DNA of 64,000 nt from Mactromeris polynyma (Eukaryota; Mollusca; Bivalvia; Venerida; Mactridae). Positions 1 through 9,547 of this stretch are shown one piece after another. The position numbers and the translations under genes are program-made. Where the stretch lies: positions 868,001 to 932,000 of the forward strand of contig JASFXZ010000038.1 in the NCBI GenBank assembly GCA_032209605.1. The letters run 5' to 3'. How positions within the stretch are numbered: position 1 is the stretch's first letter; every line of letters starts with the position of its first letter. A model generated the notes under the pieces. The model had not been told where the DNA came from. It did not search any database and saw only the letters and a program-made list of their open reading frames with translations.

Positions 1-234
1 AAACAATATTTTGTTATCATTTTTCTAACAGATAAAACCAGTAAAAAACATCCGCTTGTTAAAAAAGTTTTTTTAATTTTATGATAATACAAACGTCTTA
101 TTTCGACAAATACAGAGAATTAAATTATTATTATATTCTGTAATAATGCATATTTTTTTAAGTTTTAACTAGATAAAGTATATTTTTCTTGTTTGTTGAG
201 GTAAACAAATGAACATAAAATGAGCATAATATAT

Positions 235-458
235 CTTCAACCCCAAGACTTTGCAACCCCACTTTTCAAATGAAGACTTTTCAACTCCTGATTTCAAGAC
301 TTTTCAACCCCTACCTGTTGAGACTTTTCAACCCCTTGTTTGAATATTTTCAACCCCTACATTTATCTTTTTCAACCCTACTTTGAAGACTTTTCAACCC
401 CTATTTCTAAGACTTTTCAACCCCTATATCGAAGACTTTTCAACCCCCGTGTTTCAGA
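235..458 (+). repeat. Left arm array of GACTTTTCAACCCC units
   Basis: Direct, imperfectly spaced units; several are followed by T-A-rich spacers. Unit spacing is roughly 22-30 bp. Spacers are not conserved while the core is, which argues that the core sequence itself matters (binding or pairing) or was spread by conversion. Confidence 0.8.
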
Positions 459-1193
459 TAAGTGTATTGTTTGGCATAATATTTTCATTGTTTATAAATA
501 TATTTATATTTCAAACATAACATATCAAATGATGAAATGTGATAATTCGAAAATTGCATTCCTTTAATTTGTCATTATATTTTGTTTGATCATCATAATA
601 ATTAGCAAATTATTAGTTTTATACAGAACAGAACATATCTTTATTACACCCAGGTACACATGTTACAACATGGGGTTATGACATTTATTATTGTTATTGT
701 ATAATTATAATTTGGTTAGTTCTGGTCAAGTTAACAGTAAATATTTTGTTAGGGTGAGTTTGCTTTATTAAAGTAGGTAACAAAACAATTAAGGGATTGA
801 TTGATGAGAGGGGGGACAGAATAAAGTATAAAGAATAGAATTTACATACAAAACACATGAGATCATAATAGATATGAGCATTTTACAACATGGTCAAATA
901 TTAATAACATTAATAATAGGAATAATAATAAAGGTGAACAAAAACAATTAAAGATATGTCTGTTTGTTTTTATTTGTGCACGTGTTTTTGGATCAAAGGC
1001 AATTATGTTCTATTGAACAAATAGATCCTTTATTTTTTTGTGAATATTATTGATATGTTTTTTGTGTATATGCTTTATAATTATTCATTTTGGAATGTAA
1101 ATAAACTTAAAAAATTAAACTTAAACAACGTGTTTGTCAACATTTTTCCAGGTAACAAATGTGATAATAGTCCAATTAAAAACATATTCCAGG

Positions 1194-1359
1194 GGATGAA
1201 AAGTCTTGGTTTTTTAGGGGTTGAAAAGTCTTGATTTTAACAGGGGTTGAAAAGTATTAGGCTAATTAGGGGTTGAAAATGACAGTGGGGTTGAAAAGTC
1301 TTGGAAATTTTACCTTAGGGGTTGAAAAGTAATGGGCTTGAAAAGTCTTGGGCTTGAAG
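1194..1359 (-). repeat. Right arm array, inverted relative to left arm
   Basis: Units read GGGGTTGAAAAGTC on the plus strand, the exact reverse complement of the left-arm core. The two outermost units read GGGCTTGAA, a variant matching the slightly different outermost left unit. Confidence 0.8.
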
Positions 1360-1721
1360 TCTCGATACCATTAAGAGTGTACCATTTTACATGCAGTTAT
1401 TATACATTATTGTTCGTGAACGGGAATCAAAAACACGACGTTATCCAATTAAGACATAATCGTTAAATGAGATGTCGTTATGCACAGAGTAATGCACGTT
1501 TAACTGCTATTAGTTTTTATAATTCTAAATCAATTATTAAGATACACAACCTGAAATCATTTCCTCTGATTAATCCATTTTCAATTACTGCTAGAATATC
1601 GTATCAAGGGAATATTAGAACAACACTGCCCAGAATTGCGATATGTATCTGCCTTTCATGGGATACATGAAATAGTGTGAAATCAAATGTAATCTCGTCG
1701 TAATGGCAGACCAGTGTATAT
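1360..1721. other. No recognisable feature
   Basis: AT-rich single-copy-looking sequence. I see no coding, RNA or repeat signal. Confidence 0.5.
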
Positions 1722-1871
1722 ATGAGCGCTGCTTGGGGATTTACAACCTCTTCTGTAAGTGACGTCATTTCAAGAAACGCAATATGTGACGTCAATATTT
1801 GCAAGCAGGAAACAATATTTATTCCATATGGTCACTTCGTTTTCATATTGCAATATGGGGCAAATATTTAC
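1722..1871. mobile_element. TGACGTCA palindromic MITE, partial copy
   Basis: Matches one arm plus the centre of the complete copy at 26543-26784: an ATGAGCGCTGCT start, an AACCTCTTCTGTAAGTGACG stretch, a second GTGACGTC site, then the AACAATATTTATTCCATATG centre and GGGGCAAATATT. The second arm is missing, so this copy is truncated near 1871. Confidence 0.7.
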
Positions 1872-3380
1872 AAGGTAAAACTGAGGATCAGTCGCTAATT
1901 GTATATTAAAAATGTTATAAAGCAGAACACAATACGATACTGAAGTACAACCAGGGCGCAAATGCGCATCAAAATAATAGTATTAGAAAAACAGTTAAGA
2001 GCCTCGATCAACTCGAGAGTGAACTAGTTAGCAGCTTATTCTCAGAAAATGTTAAATTTGCAGCAGTAGCATTAAGAAAATGTTAGACATTATTTACACG
2101 TATAAAAGCTACGTTTTTGTAAACCATTAAAGCAAGTTTTGGCACACCGTAAAACAACCAAACATTTCGTTACTCTATCCTAGAACTATGACAAACAGAA
2201 TACAATGTAAATGAAAGAAAGCAATCATTGAAGGACAGAATTATTGTTTATTCATTTAATATCAAAATAAATAAATCATGGGTTTGTGACAAGATTCCGT
2301 GTTGTGAGTTATCCTTGTACGCGATGTCTTGATAAATTTATTCATAGAACAATTAAGTTTTTTTGTTTTCATTTAAGGCATGCAGTTTGTATTCATTAAG
2401 GTCATTATAAGATATCAGGAACTTCATTATCAAATAATCACCTTGGGAATTCAATCAAGTAAGCCGCTTCTTAATGAAAATCGTTTTCATTTCGGGAATA
2501 ACGTATTAAGAATAATTAAGTTCCTATACCGCGGTATGAACTCCGCATTAAGTATAATGCAGTACATTGAGCATTACGGTTGAGATTTTGAACATTGGGC
2601 TAAACATGAAGAACATGGTAAAGCAACTCATTACGAACATAAATATACTTTATAAGTATATATACTTTCTCACAAAAGATGGTGTACTCTGTACAAACCA
2701 GCCAATCTGTATATGAAAAGTACAAACTTCAGTGCTGCTTGCCAAAGTCGCTTTTGCTCATGAAATTGTTTTCGAGGGTTATCATAGCAACATTACGTGG
2801 TCACATAATTTCAATAATACTGAATGCTTACCACACTTCATCATTTGTTGAGAAAACAAAACTGATCGACCGTAGACAATGGACATGTGATGAACACAAT
2901 GTATTAACTTTTCTGTGCTCGAGATTTTCTGCAGAACACAATGCATTTTCTATTGTGAACACAAGACGCAACATTGTATATTATAGTTCATTATAGTGTC
3001 AAACATACAATATCACAGTACAATTTAAAGTAAAAAATGTTTAATGCCCAGCCAAACTTGGCTTACTAGACACTGACTTATTAACACAATATCATAAAAT
3101 ATCGAAAAGGCAATGTTGTTTGTTCTTCAATATAGTTAAAATATTATGAAGTATCATGATTGTATGGAACTAAAACACATGAACTCGATTTCAAAAATTC
3201 CACATTTAGTTAACAGCATGTTTGATATGAAAATTATCATAATATCATGGTTTTATTGTTTTAATATGGTCATTGTTATATGATTACAGACATACAGGTG
3301 GACAGAAAGTGACCACTTTCGAACAAAAAGCTGGTAGATAATTTCAATTGATAATTGAAATGTCAATGTTTAACAAAAAC
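1872..3380. other. No recognisable feature
   Basis: AT-rich sequence. A 105-codon plus-strand open frame at 2679-2996 has no recognisable motif and no supporting signals, and is treated as chance. Confidence 0.4.
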
Positions 3381-3660
3381 ATCTTTAAAAAAGATGGTCG
3401 GCGCAATTTGAAAGTTAAGATTTGTTGTGCGACATAAAAAATGCCGAGATTTTATGATTGCTGGTCACTCCCGATCCAAATGGGTTTCGGTAAATTCACC
3501 GAAATTCAGTGATTTTCGGTAAGGTAACGTACCGTTCGAAAGGTTAACAAATCCGCGTCAAGGATATAACCGTTGTTCGGTTGAAGAGAAATTGCCTTGG
3601 TGGTTTATGTAAGATTTGATTGGTTTACACAACACTGATATGCAAATAGCAAAACCATGA
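3381..3660 (+). mobile_element. AAGATGGTCGGCGC repeat family, copy 1
   Basis: About 280 bp matching six other copies in the window. Landmarks in order: AAGATGGTCGGCGCAATTTG, TTGCTGGTCACTCC, TTTCGGTAAATTCACCGAAA, CGAAAGGTTAAC, CCGCGTCAAGG, CACCAAGGCAATTTC read on the other strand, then GCAAATAGCAAAACCATG. This copy lacks the terminal TTCGGCGCAGTCG end seen in copies 6 and 7. The ends share an inverted TCGGCGCA, suggesting a non-autonomous DNA element, though SINE or other origins remain open. Confidence 0.75.
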
Positions 3661-3990
3661 AAAAAGGTTCTTACATCAGCACTATATACGAGTGTGTACA
3701 TATAGCCACCAACTGCATGCAAGGATAATGTGTTTGGATAATAGTGATATAATGCTCTCAATTGTTACCAAACACGCAAAACGAAAGCCACGATTGTCTT
3801 GCTGATCTGGCAAACCCCTTTACGACGAATGTATAGGACATACAACGAATGACTTTGTCTGTAAGATATATACACGAGCGGTTAGCGAGACTGCCTATCT
3901 AAGACCACGTGAACTACATGGATGTAGACATTCGATATAAAAGGTTGAAATAGAGGTCGCTTATTGGACAGATTGCTGTTAAATGATGAT
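3661..3990. other. No recognisable feature
   Basis: AT-rich intervening sequence between two repeat insertions; nothing recognisable. Confidence 0.4.
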
Positions 3991-4489
3991 ATGATTGCTG
4001 CTTTGGTATTTACAATATCTTCTGTAAGTGACGTTATTTCCAGATAACGCAACATGTGATGTCACTATTTGCATGCAGAAAACAATATTTACTCCATATA
4101 ATCAGTTCCTTTTCAAATTGGCATATGTATAGGGCAAACATTGCCCCAGTCATAGTGTCACGCTTTGACCGCGCCGTTGTGCCCGTTTTCGACACCCACG
4201 AGTTTGGAAATTTCAGCCGGGTGCCACGATGTGCCACACAGTCGCCACGTGCTAGACACGCTGTCGCCTCGCTGTAGTACCGCTGTGACACGATCGACAG
4301 GTCACACCGAAGATCAAAGTCGGGTGATGCCTCGCTACCGCAACGCTTTCGCCTCGCTTTCTCCACGTTGTGCCTCGTTATGCCTTGCTGCCGCCACGAT
4401 GCAACCTCGTTCATTTAAAACGTACGGACTGGCCTAAAATTATTCATTACGGATTTGACCTCCGAGTGAGTTTCATCTCCATTCTTAAC

Positions 4490-4633
4490 ATGCAAAGAAG
4501 AAATCAGATTGCCGCCAAATTGTCCAGGAGGGCTCGACCCCAGGCACCCTTGGAAGAACAGGAAGTAGGGGAGGATGCAGCCGCAACAGCCCCCACAAGA
4601 GTAGAGGCCCTGACAGGGGCCGTTGAGCCGTGA
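4490..4633 (+). pseudogene. Possible Harbinger accessory ORF (Myb/SANT-type) N-terminus
   Basis: The open frame from the methionine at 4490 begins MQRRNQIAAKLSRRARPQAP and continues acidic and Ala-rich until a stop at 4633. Its position and orientation (just inside the left subterminal array, convergent with the transposase) match the accessory ORF of element 2, whose N-terminus is MPPRKR, and of element 3 (MPSRKK). The conserved SMRT-type core is absent, so identity rests on position and basic start only. The frame lies at the edge of the internal deletion that joined it to the transposase remnant. Confidence 0.4.
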
Positions 4634-4689
4634 GAGGTGCAGCAAGGACCCAGGTGAAGAAGACCAACCTATTGAGTGTTCACGAGCAC

Positions 4690-5250
4690 CCCAAGATCCC
4701 GCCAGGGAGACATCTGTCCCCATAGTGCTGTCTGAGGCATGTGGAAACTGCCACTTGGTATAGAAAAGTTCTGCTGCACATCGCCACTCGTCTGGGGACA
4801 GTGGGGATGTTGAGGACTTCTTCGGAGTACTCTGCTACGATGACCTCGCAAACTTCTTGTAACGGAGAGTGACCGCAACGTTCAGACTAGGAGGCACTGC
4901 CTTCTGAAACTAGTTATCCTTCTTCTTTATTCTTCGGATCAGCCTGTCCACCAGCTCCTGGAATAGGAGGGGGTCAACTTTGAGGATCCTCCTTCCTCAG
5001 CTCCTCCATGAGTTGGTGGTACTGGCCGAAATCTTCGCGTCGCAGGAGCCAGTCCCTACAGAACATGAAGCGCGGGGCCCGCTTTCCCCTTCTACTTCTA
5101 TCCTCTTCTCTCGGGAGCAGAAGCCAATTTTGCAGCATGTCTTGGTCCAGGGCTACGGCAGCATTCGCTATTTGGAGATCCATGCTAGAGGTTCAGCACT
5201 TCGGTTTAAGCAAGAACACAAATGATTTGAGGTCCTAGATGGAGGGTATA
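4690..5250 (-). pseudogene. PIF/Harbinger transposase, N-terminal remnant
   Basis: On the minus strand an open stretch starting near 5183 (MDLQIANAAVALDQ) contains FCRDWLLRREDFGQYHQLME, the characteristic 'W-L-x-R-R-x-x-F-G-x-Y' block at the N-terminus of Harbinger transposases. After a frameshift near 4975 homology continues as VDPLLFQELVDRLIRRIKKK (the usual 'P-x-x-F-x-E-(L/I)-x-x-R-(I/V)-x-P-x-I' segment) and then PPSLNVAVTLRYKKF. A further shifted stretch, LSPDEW followed by ELFYTKWQFPHA, corresponds to the region just before the first catalytic Asp. Between these a central segment is missing, and everything after the first catalytic block (second and third acidic residues) is deleted. 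Nuclear transposase in origin; not functional here. Confidence 0.75.
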
Positions 5251-5299
5251 TATGTGTGATCTCTGGCATCCATGACGGAGCAGAGCGTATCATATATAG

Positions 5300-5992
5300 T
5301 AGGGATGTAAACGATTAAACGGTTAACCGTTCGAACATGCGGTTAAATTAGTTAAATTACTAACCGGTTAATCGTTTATTTTTTTGAAAAAATCGAAAAA
5401 TTATCGCAAGATATCCGTGGTAACAATGTCAGTACTTTGTCCCCGAAAGGTGTGAAACCGTGACGTAAGGGGCCTAAATCGATAATCCAATTAATAATTT
5501 GACACGTATGCATTACAATAAGTAATGAAAGGGTCATTTATTGTCTTTTGTTTCAAATGGCAGCCGGACAACTCTTTTGGTGTTCGAGAATTTAGCATAC
5601 TTAAATAGACAGATTAAGGATGTTGTTATTGTACTGAACTTTTTGATTTAATATTGTGGTATTCGACTAGATTATAACTGTCTGTTAAGTTAATTGTGAT
5701 TTTGAATACTTCAATTATCATATATCATATTAAAATGTTTTAAATAAAACAATTAAAAAATAATGCAAATTATTGATATTTGTTTTGTTTTTATGATGTT
5801 CAGTACTTAGCAGAAATAAAACACTATCCGAACTAGAATAAACGTCAAAATATAGGTCTACTTTACCGATGTCATGGTAAAAACATACACGGCAAAAACA
5901 CGTACCGAATGGCATGTTCGGTTAACCGGTTAACCGTTCGAAAGATTAAACGGTTAACCGGTTAGCAAAATAACCAAATATTGACATCCCTA
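5300..5992. mobile_element. hAT-type MITE with perfect 8-bp target duplication
   Basis: Ends are TAGGGATGT and ACATCCCTA in inverted orientation. The flanks are identical 8-mers, ATATATAG, at 5292-5299 and 5993-6000, the target-site length of the hAT superfamily. Both subterminal zones carry repeated GGTTAACCG/CGGTTAACC motifs (four or more at the right end), which are palindromic and could be transposase binding sites. The middle has no transposase. A truncated second copy lies at 57449-57640. Confidence 0.9.
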
Positions 5993-6000
5993 ATATATAG

Positions 6001-6480
6001 CGTACCACAACGTATCAAAACGTACCACAAAATAGAAGGAAGGTAGCACAGCGTCATACAACGTAGAACACCGTAGCAAAACACAGCTCATAACGTAGTA
6101 CAACGTGTTACAGCGTGTCATAGCGTGACACAGCGTGGCATAACGCGGTACGAGGAACGTGAGAGCAACGATGCCATAACATAGCATACCGCAGCACAGC
6201 GTGTCAACAAACACAACGGAACGTTTCAACCGGTGGGACGCGTTATGTTCACGTTCTTTTTCGTTTTTGCTACGTTTTTGCCACGTTATACTACGTTGCT
6301 CTACGTTCTTGCCACGTTGTAGTACGCTGTGGGGAAACGCCAGCGAATTTTGAACATCCAAAATAAAACTTTTCATTTCACGTTTTGTCACGTACGATCA
6401 CGTTTCAGCCATGTTGTTCTACGTTTGCTCACGTTGTAGCCACGTTCCCTAACGTAGCTAAACGTGACAGCCAAAACGTG
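6001..6480. repeat. Degenerate ACGT-rich subterminal array of Harbinger element 1
   Basis: Dozens of short, irregular words of the type CGTAGYAC, ACGTTGTAGCACG and CACGTT run to the right TIR. A corresponding but differently worded array lies at 4160-4430 (CGCTGT, CGCCTCGCT, CCACG). Neither has a fixed period. Base composition is clearly less AT-rich than the flanks. Small open frames here are composition artefacts. Confidence 0.65.
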
Positions 6481-6588
6481 ACACTATGACCGGGGCATTA
6501 CTGACAGCTCATTGTGACGTCACATGTGACGTTTTCTGGAAATGATGTCACTTACAAAAGAGGTTTGAAATCGAACAGCGGCGCTCAT

Positions 6589-7867
6589 ATTTTTTTCTCA
6601 AAAAATCTTCTATCTAACAATTAATTGTTATTGACGTAATATTTTCTTTTATTTCAATAATTGTTAATATTCATATAAACTATACTTAAAATGAAATGCA
6701 AATTGTGTTTATGTCAAATTATGTATAGCGATTATATTTGATAGAAATAATGTTTGTTCTTTTTACGGGGAGATCAAACGAATCTTCATAACAGTAGTTC
6801 AGCTGAGTTCGGTGGTCTGTGGACCTAGCCAGCATTCAGCAGAGGGTTTCAAACCAGTCTTTACATGTTCTTTCTTTTTATTGTGCTTTATAACAATAGT
6901 TATATTACCAGATAAGCTGAGCTATTTTAATTTTATATATACTATAATAATAATGATAAGCATTTTTGTGATATGATACTTATATCATCTCTTCTTACTC
7001 CACTAAGGAGTGACATTGTGTTTTAAAATTGCTACTGTATTCTGCGATTATTGTAATTAATGCATGTGTAATGATGAGATGTAAATAAAGATTACTACTA
7101 CGTATTGAAAACTGTTTGCGTTTATGTAACGTATACGACAACTATACTTTACTTATTCACACCGAAACAATGATAGACAACATCTTTATGATTTGTCTAA
7201 CAAGCTACCTCCAAAAACAATTTGACGATACATCAGAGAATACTGAACATGACTTCATTGTGTACATCCGCGATGTATCTTCTTCAGTATTCTTTTACAA
7301 TACTCGTTCCGTCGATATCTTAAATAATAACTCTGTACTCTTTAAGGACATACATAATGTAGCATATATATTGAATATGACTTCTGAAAGTCGGTGACCT
7401 TAGTTTTGAATTAGAATATTCATACGTTATTTGGAATGTCTGTTTCATATTCCTCTTCGATTGACCCATCATTTTTATCAGCTAAAATTGTTGGTAGAAA
7501 TAATATTTTATGGCTTCTGTCAATGCTTCAAAATTGCTTTTTGAAAAGATTGCAAAATCATTTTAAATTTGTCATGTACAATTCCCGGTGGAACTCTTGA
7601 AAACCTTCTTGAGGATAACAAGGAGGAAGTTTATATTTCCATTTTCCATTTGTCTTTCAGACTACAATTATATATTGTACTTCCATATATATCTTGTTGA
7701 CTTTAATTTGTCTTCACGGAAAGTAATACTATGAAACGGATCAGAAACCTTTGCACATATGCCACGCTATGACATGTGCTGGAACACTACTTAAATAGTA
7801 TTTTGCCGCACATGTATATACTTAACAAAACTTAAAAGTGTGCATGTATACGTATGACCGTATCTTG
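6589..7867. other. No recognisable feature
   Basis: AT-rich. A 93-codon plus-strand frame (7116-7397) shows no domain I recognise, and its frame ends without clear splice or polyadenylation context. Confidence 0.4.
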
Positions 7868-8150
7868 GTCAATATTAGTCTGATGCTGAAATTTATCGTA
7901 GATACCTATTTTGTTTATTTCATGTCATAAATCCACATATTAAACAAATAAAATCAATAATTGTGATGATGCGAAAACAATCAGAACTGCACTTAAAGAT
8001 GAATCTTGGTGATTGGAAAGAGTCTTATGACGTGTGTGCCCACCCGCACTCTATAAATCTGACCTGAGAATCATGAAAGCAAACATAAAAAGATTCGTGC
8101 ATACATGCTCATTAATATAAAAATTATTCGACATTTTAAGGTGTATGTTT
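7868..8150 (+). repeat. Interspersed ~290-bp repeat, copy 1
   Basis: Collinear with 20082-20395: shared words include TCAATATTAGTCTGAT, TTTATTTCATGTCATAAATC, AACAAATAAAATCAATAA, GTGATGATGCGA, GAGAATCATGA and TATTCGACATT. No ORF and no clear inverted ends. At the second copy it abuts an AAGATGGTCGGCGC family repeat. Confidence 0.65.
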
Positions 8151-8441
8151 CATTAGAACGACCACTGAAACTGTTTGTACATAACGACAAGAAGTAATTA
8201 CAGCAACTCATTGTTTATTAAAACACAGTGGGGAACGCTGCCGATTATTGCATTCTGGTAATTAACACTCTCACTATCAACACAATTTTCTAGCCGACCT
8301 AATAACATTTAAGTTTGCTGTTAATGAAATAAATACATGCAAATTAGATAAGACATACTTTCTAAGTCGACACACGTTGATGGCATTTACAGTAAGACCT
8401 ATCAATGAGAAAGCAACTCCAAATATGCCATAATGATACAT

Positions 8442-8962
8442 TGTAAACCAATCAAATCTTACGTTAACCACCAAGGCAATTTCTCTTCAACAGAAAATTG
8501 TTTGTAACATTGACACAGATTGGTTAACATTGTGTATAGTGTATTTCAATATTTATCCAGTAAGTAGTGTTGTTCGTCATCACCACGGGGAATTGTCCGG
8601 TGTTTGAATTAAGAAGACTTTCTTGGTTTTGTGTACCAGTCGCGATCATTTATATTGTTTTAATCAGATAAATCGCTATGTAAAACGTTTATTAACATGA
8701 ATGTGTGAGTTCACGACTTATGCAATAAGTAATTTTGATCTATATTGAAACAGACTATACTGTGTCTATGACTAATCACACTACGGAGTTATTTTTATCC
8801 AGTCTCCTACGCAGTGATCTCCCCTTACAGGTCTCGGAGTGTCTGTAGTATAGCGTAATTAAATGACCGGCAGTCGTAACATTTTGGCATTTTTTTGTTG
8901 TACAACACATTTTAACATTTGGATTGCAACAAATTTGAATACTTCAAGATATTTCTTGTTTG
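8442..8962 (-). mobile_element. AAGATGGTCGGCGC repeat family, split copy
   Basis: Minus-strand homology is found at 8442-8531 (ACCAATCAAATCTTACGTTA, CACCAAGGCAATTTCTCTTC) and resumes at 8862-8962 (GTCGTAACATTTTGGCATTT, CAAGATATTTCTTGTTT). The ~330 bp between them does not match the other copies, and the expected CGAAAGG/CACCGAAAT middle is gone. This is either an insertion combined with a deletion, or a longer, older relative of the family. Confidence 0.55.
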
Positions 8963-9242
8963 CACTTATATGTATAACATCGAAAATCATTATTTAATCA
9001 TTTGATATGGAAATGTTTTCTACACCAAGGCAAGTATAGATTTTCCCCAGATGAACCCTTCAATCTACAACTAATTACCGATCTTCTATCCGGTTATTGA
9101 CGATATCTGGTATACAAACCAATGGTTAAATGTGTACAACTAAATATGACATTAAAATTATTAGTTCTTTGACAACTAACTATTTAGTGAAACAACAGCT
9201 CTGATAAATCATAACAGATGTGTACTAAGACAAAAACAAGAA

Positions 9243-9547
9243 TTATCTTGAAAAAAGATGGTCGGCGCAATTTGAAGGTTAAGATTGGTTGTGCAACATA
9301 AAACATAACGAAATGTTACGATTGCTGGTCACTCCAGATCCAATATGAATTTCGGTATATTCACCGACATTCAGTGGATTTCGGCAAGGTATCGTACCCT
9401 TTATCGAAAGGTTAACCTATCCGCGTCAAGGATATAACCGTTGTACGGTTGAAGAGAAATTGCCTTGGTGGTTTATGTAAGATTTGATTGGTTTACACAA
9501 CATTGATATGCAAATAGCAAAACCATGTTAGTACGGCTGAGCCGAAG
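9243..9547 (+). mobile_element. AAGATGGTCGGCGC repeat family, nearly full copy
   Basis: Starts ATCTTGAAAAAAGATGGTCG and ends CATGTTAGTACGGCTGAGCC, containing the whole landmark order of the family. Differences from the 28.3-kb copy are scattered point changes. Confidence 0.8.

Larger units (their letters stand above)
235..1359. mobile_element. Foldback-like element with tandem-repeat inverted ends
   Basis: The left end (235-458) is about ten units of a 14-bp core, GACTTTTCAACCCC, separated by 8-14 variable bases. The right end (1194-1359) is about eight units of the reverse complement. The outermost ~25 bases of the two ends also pair with each other (CTTCAA-SCCCAAGACTTT on each side, reading inward), so the whole 1.1 kb behaves as one inverted-repeat element. 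The ~730-bp middle has no credible ORF and no transposase motif. Architecture resembles Foldback/Galileo-type elements, where inverted ends are built of short direct repeats; family membership is inference. I could not find a convincing target duplication. Confidence 0.6.
4143..6496. mobile_element. Harbinger-type DNA transposon, deletion derivative (element 1)
   Basis: Terminal inverted repeats GCCCCAGTCATAGTGTCACG and its reverse complement (GGGGC at the right end), flanked by a 3-bp ATT duplication, as Harbinger elements make 3-bp duplications. Inside are the N-terminal part of a PIF/Harbinger transposase on the minus strand and a possible accessory-ORF start on the plus strand, arranged convergently and joined by a deletion. 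Long degenerate subterminal arrays (4160-4430 and 6001-6480) separate the TIRs from the coding remnants. A hAT-type MITE sits inside at 5300-5992. Non-autonomous. Confidence 0.8.
3991..6588. mobile_element. TGACGTCA palindromic MITE interrupted by Harbinger element
   Basis: The left arm (3991-4142) and right arm (6497-6588) are the two halves of the same MITE family as 26543-26784: GTAAGTGACG near 4024, AACATGTGATGTCAC, then on the far side GTGACGTCACATGTGACG and GATGTCACTTAC. Placed together they rebuild the central MITE order, with an ATT triplet repeated at the break (4140-4142 and 6497-6499). The host MITE is therefore older than the element inside it. Confidence 0.8.

Noticed and set aside
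235..458. CRISPR-like regular short repeats
   Set aside because: The spacers are 8-14 bp and AT-rich, and the array is mirrored at 1194-1359, fitting transposon arms.
2679..2996. 105-codon plus-strand ORF
   Set aside because: No motif and no conservation visible within the window.
5990..6391. 133-codon minus-strand ORF with repeated Y-x-T-L-x-Y patterns
   Set aside because: It coincides with the degenerate ACGT-rich subterminal array of Harbinger element 1; the repetition comes from that array.
7116..7397. 93-codon plus-strand ORF
   Set aside because: Composition looks protein-like, but there is no recognised domain, homologous copy or splice context.
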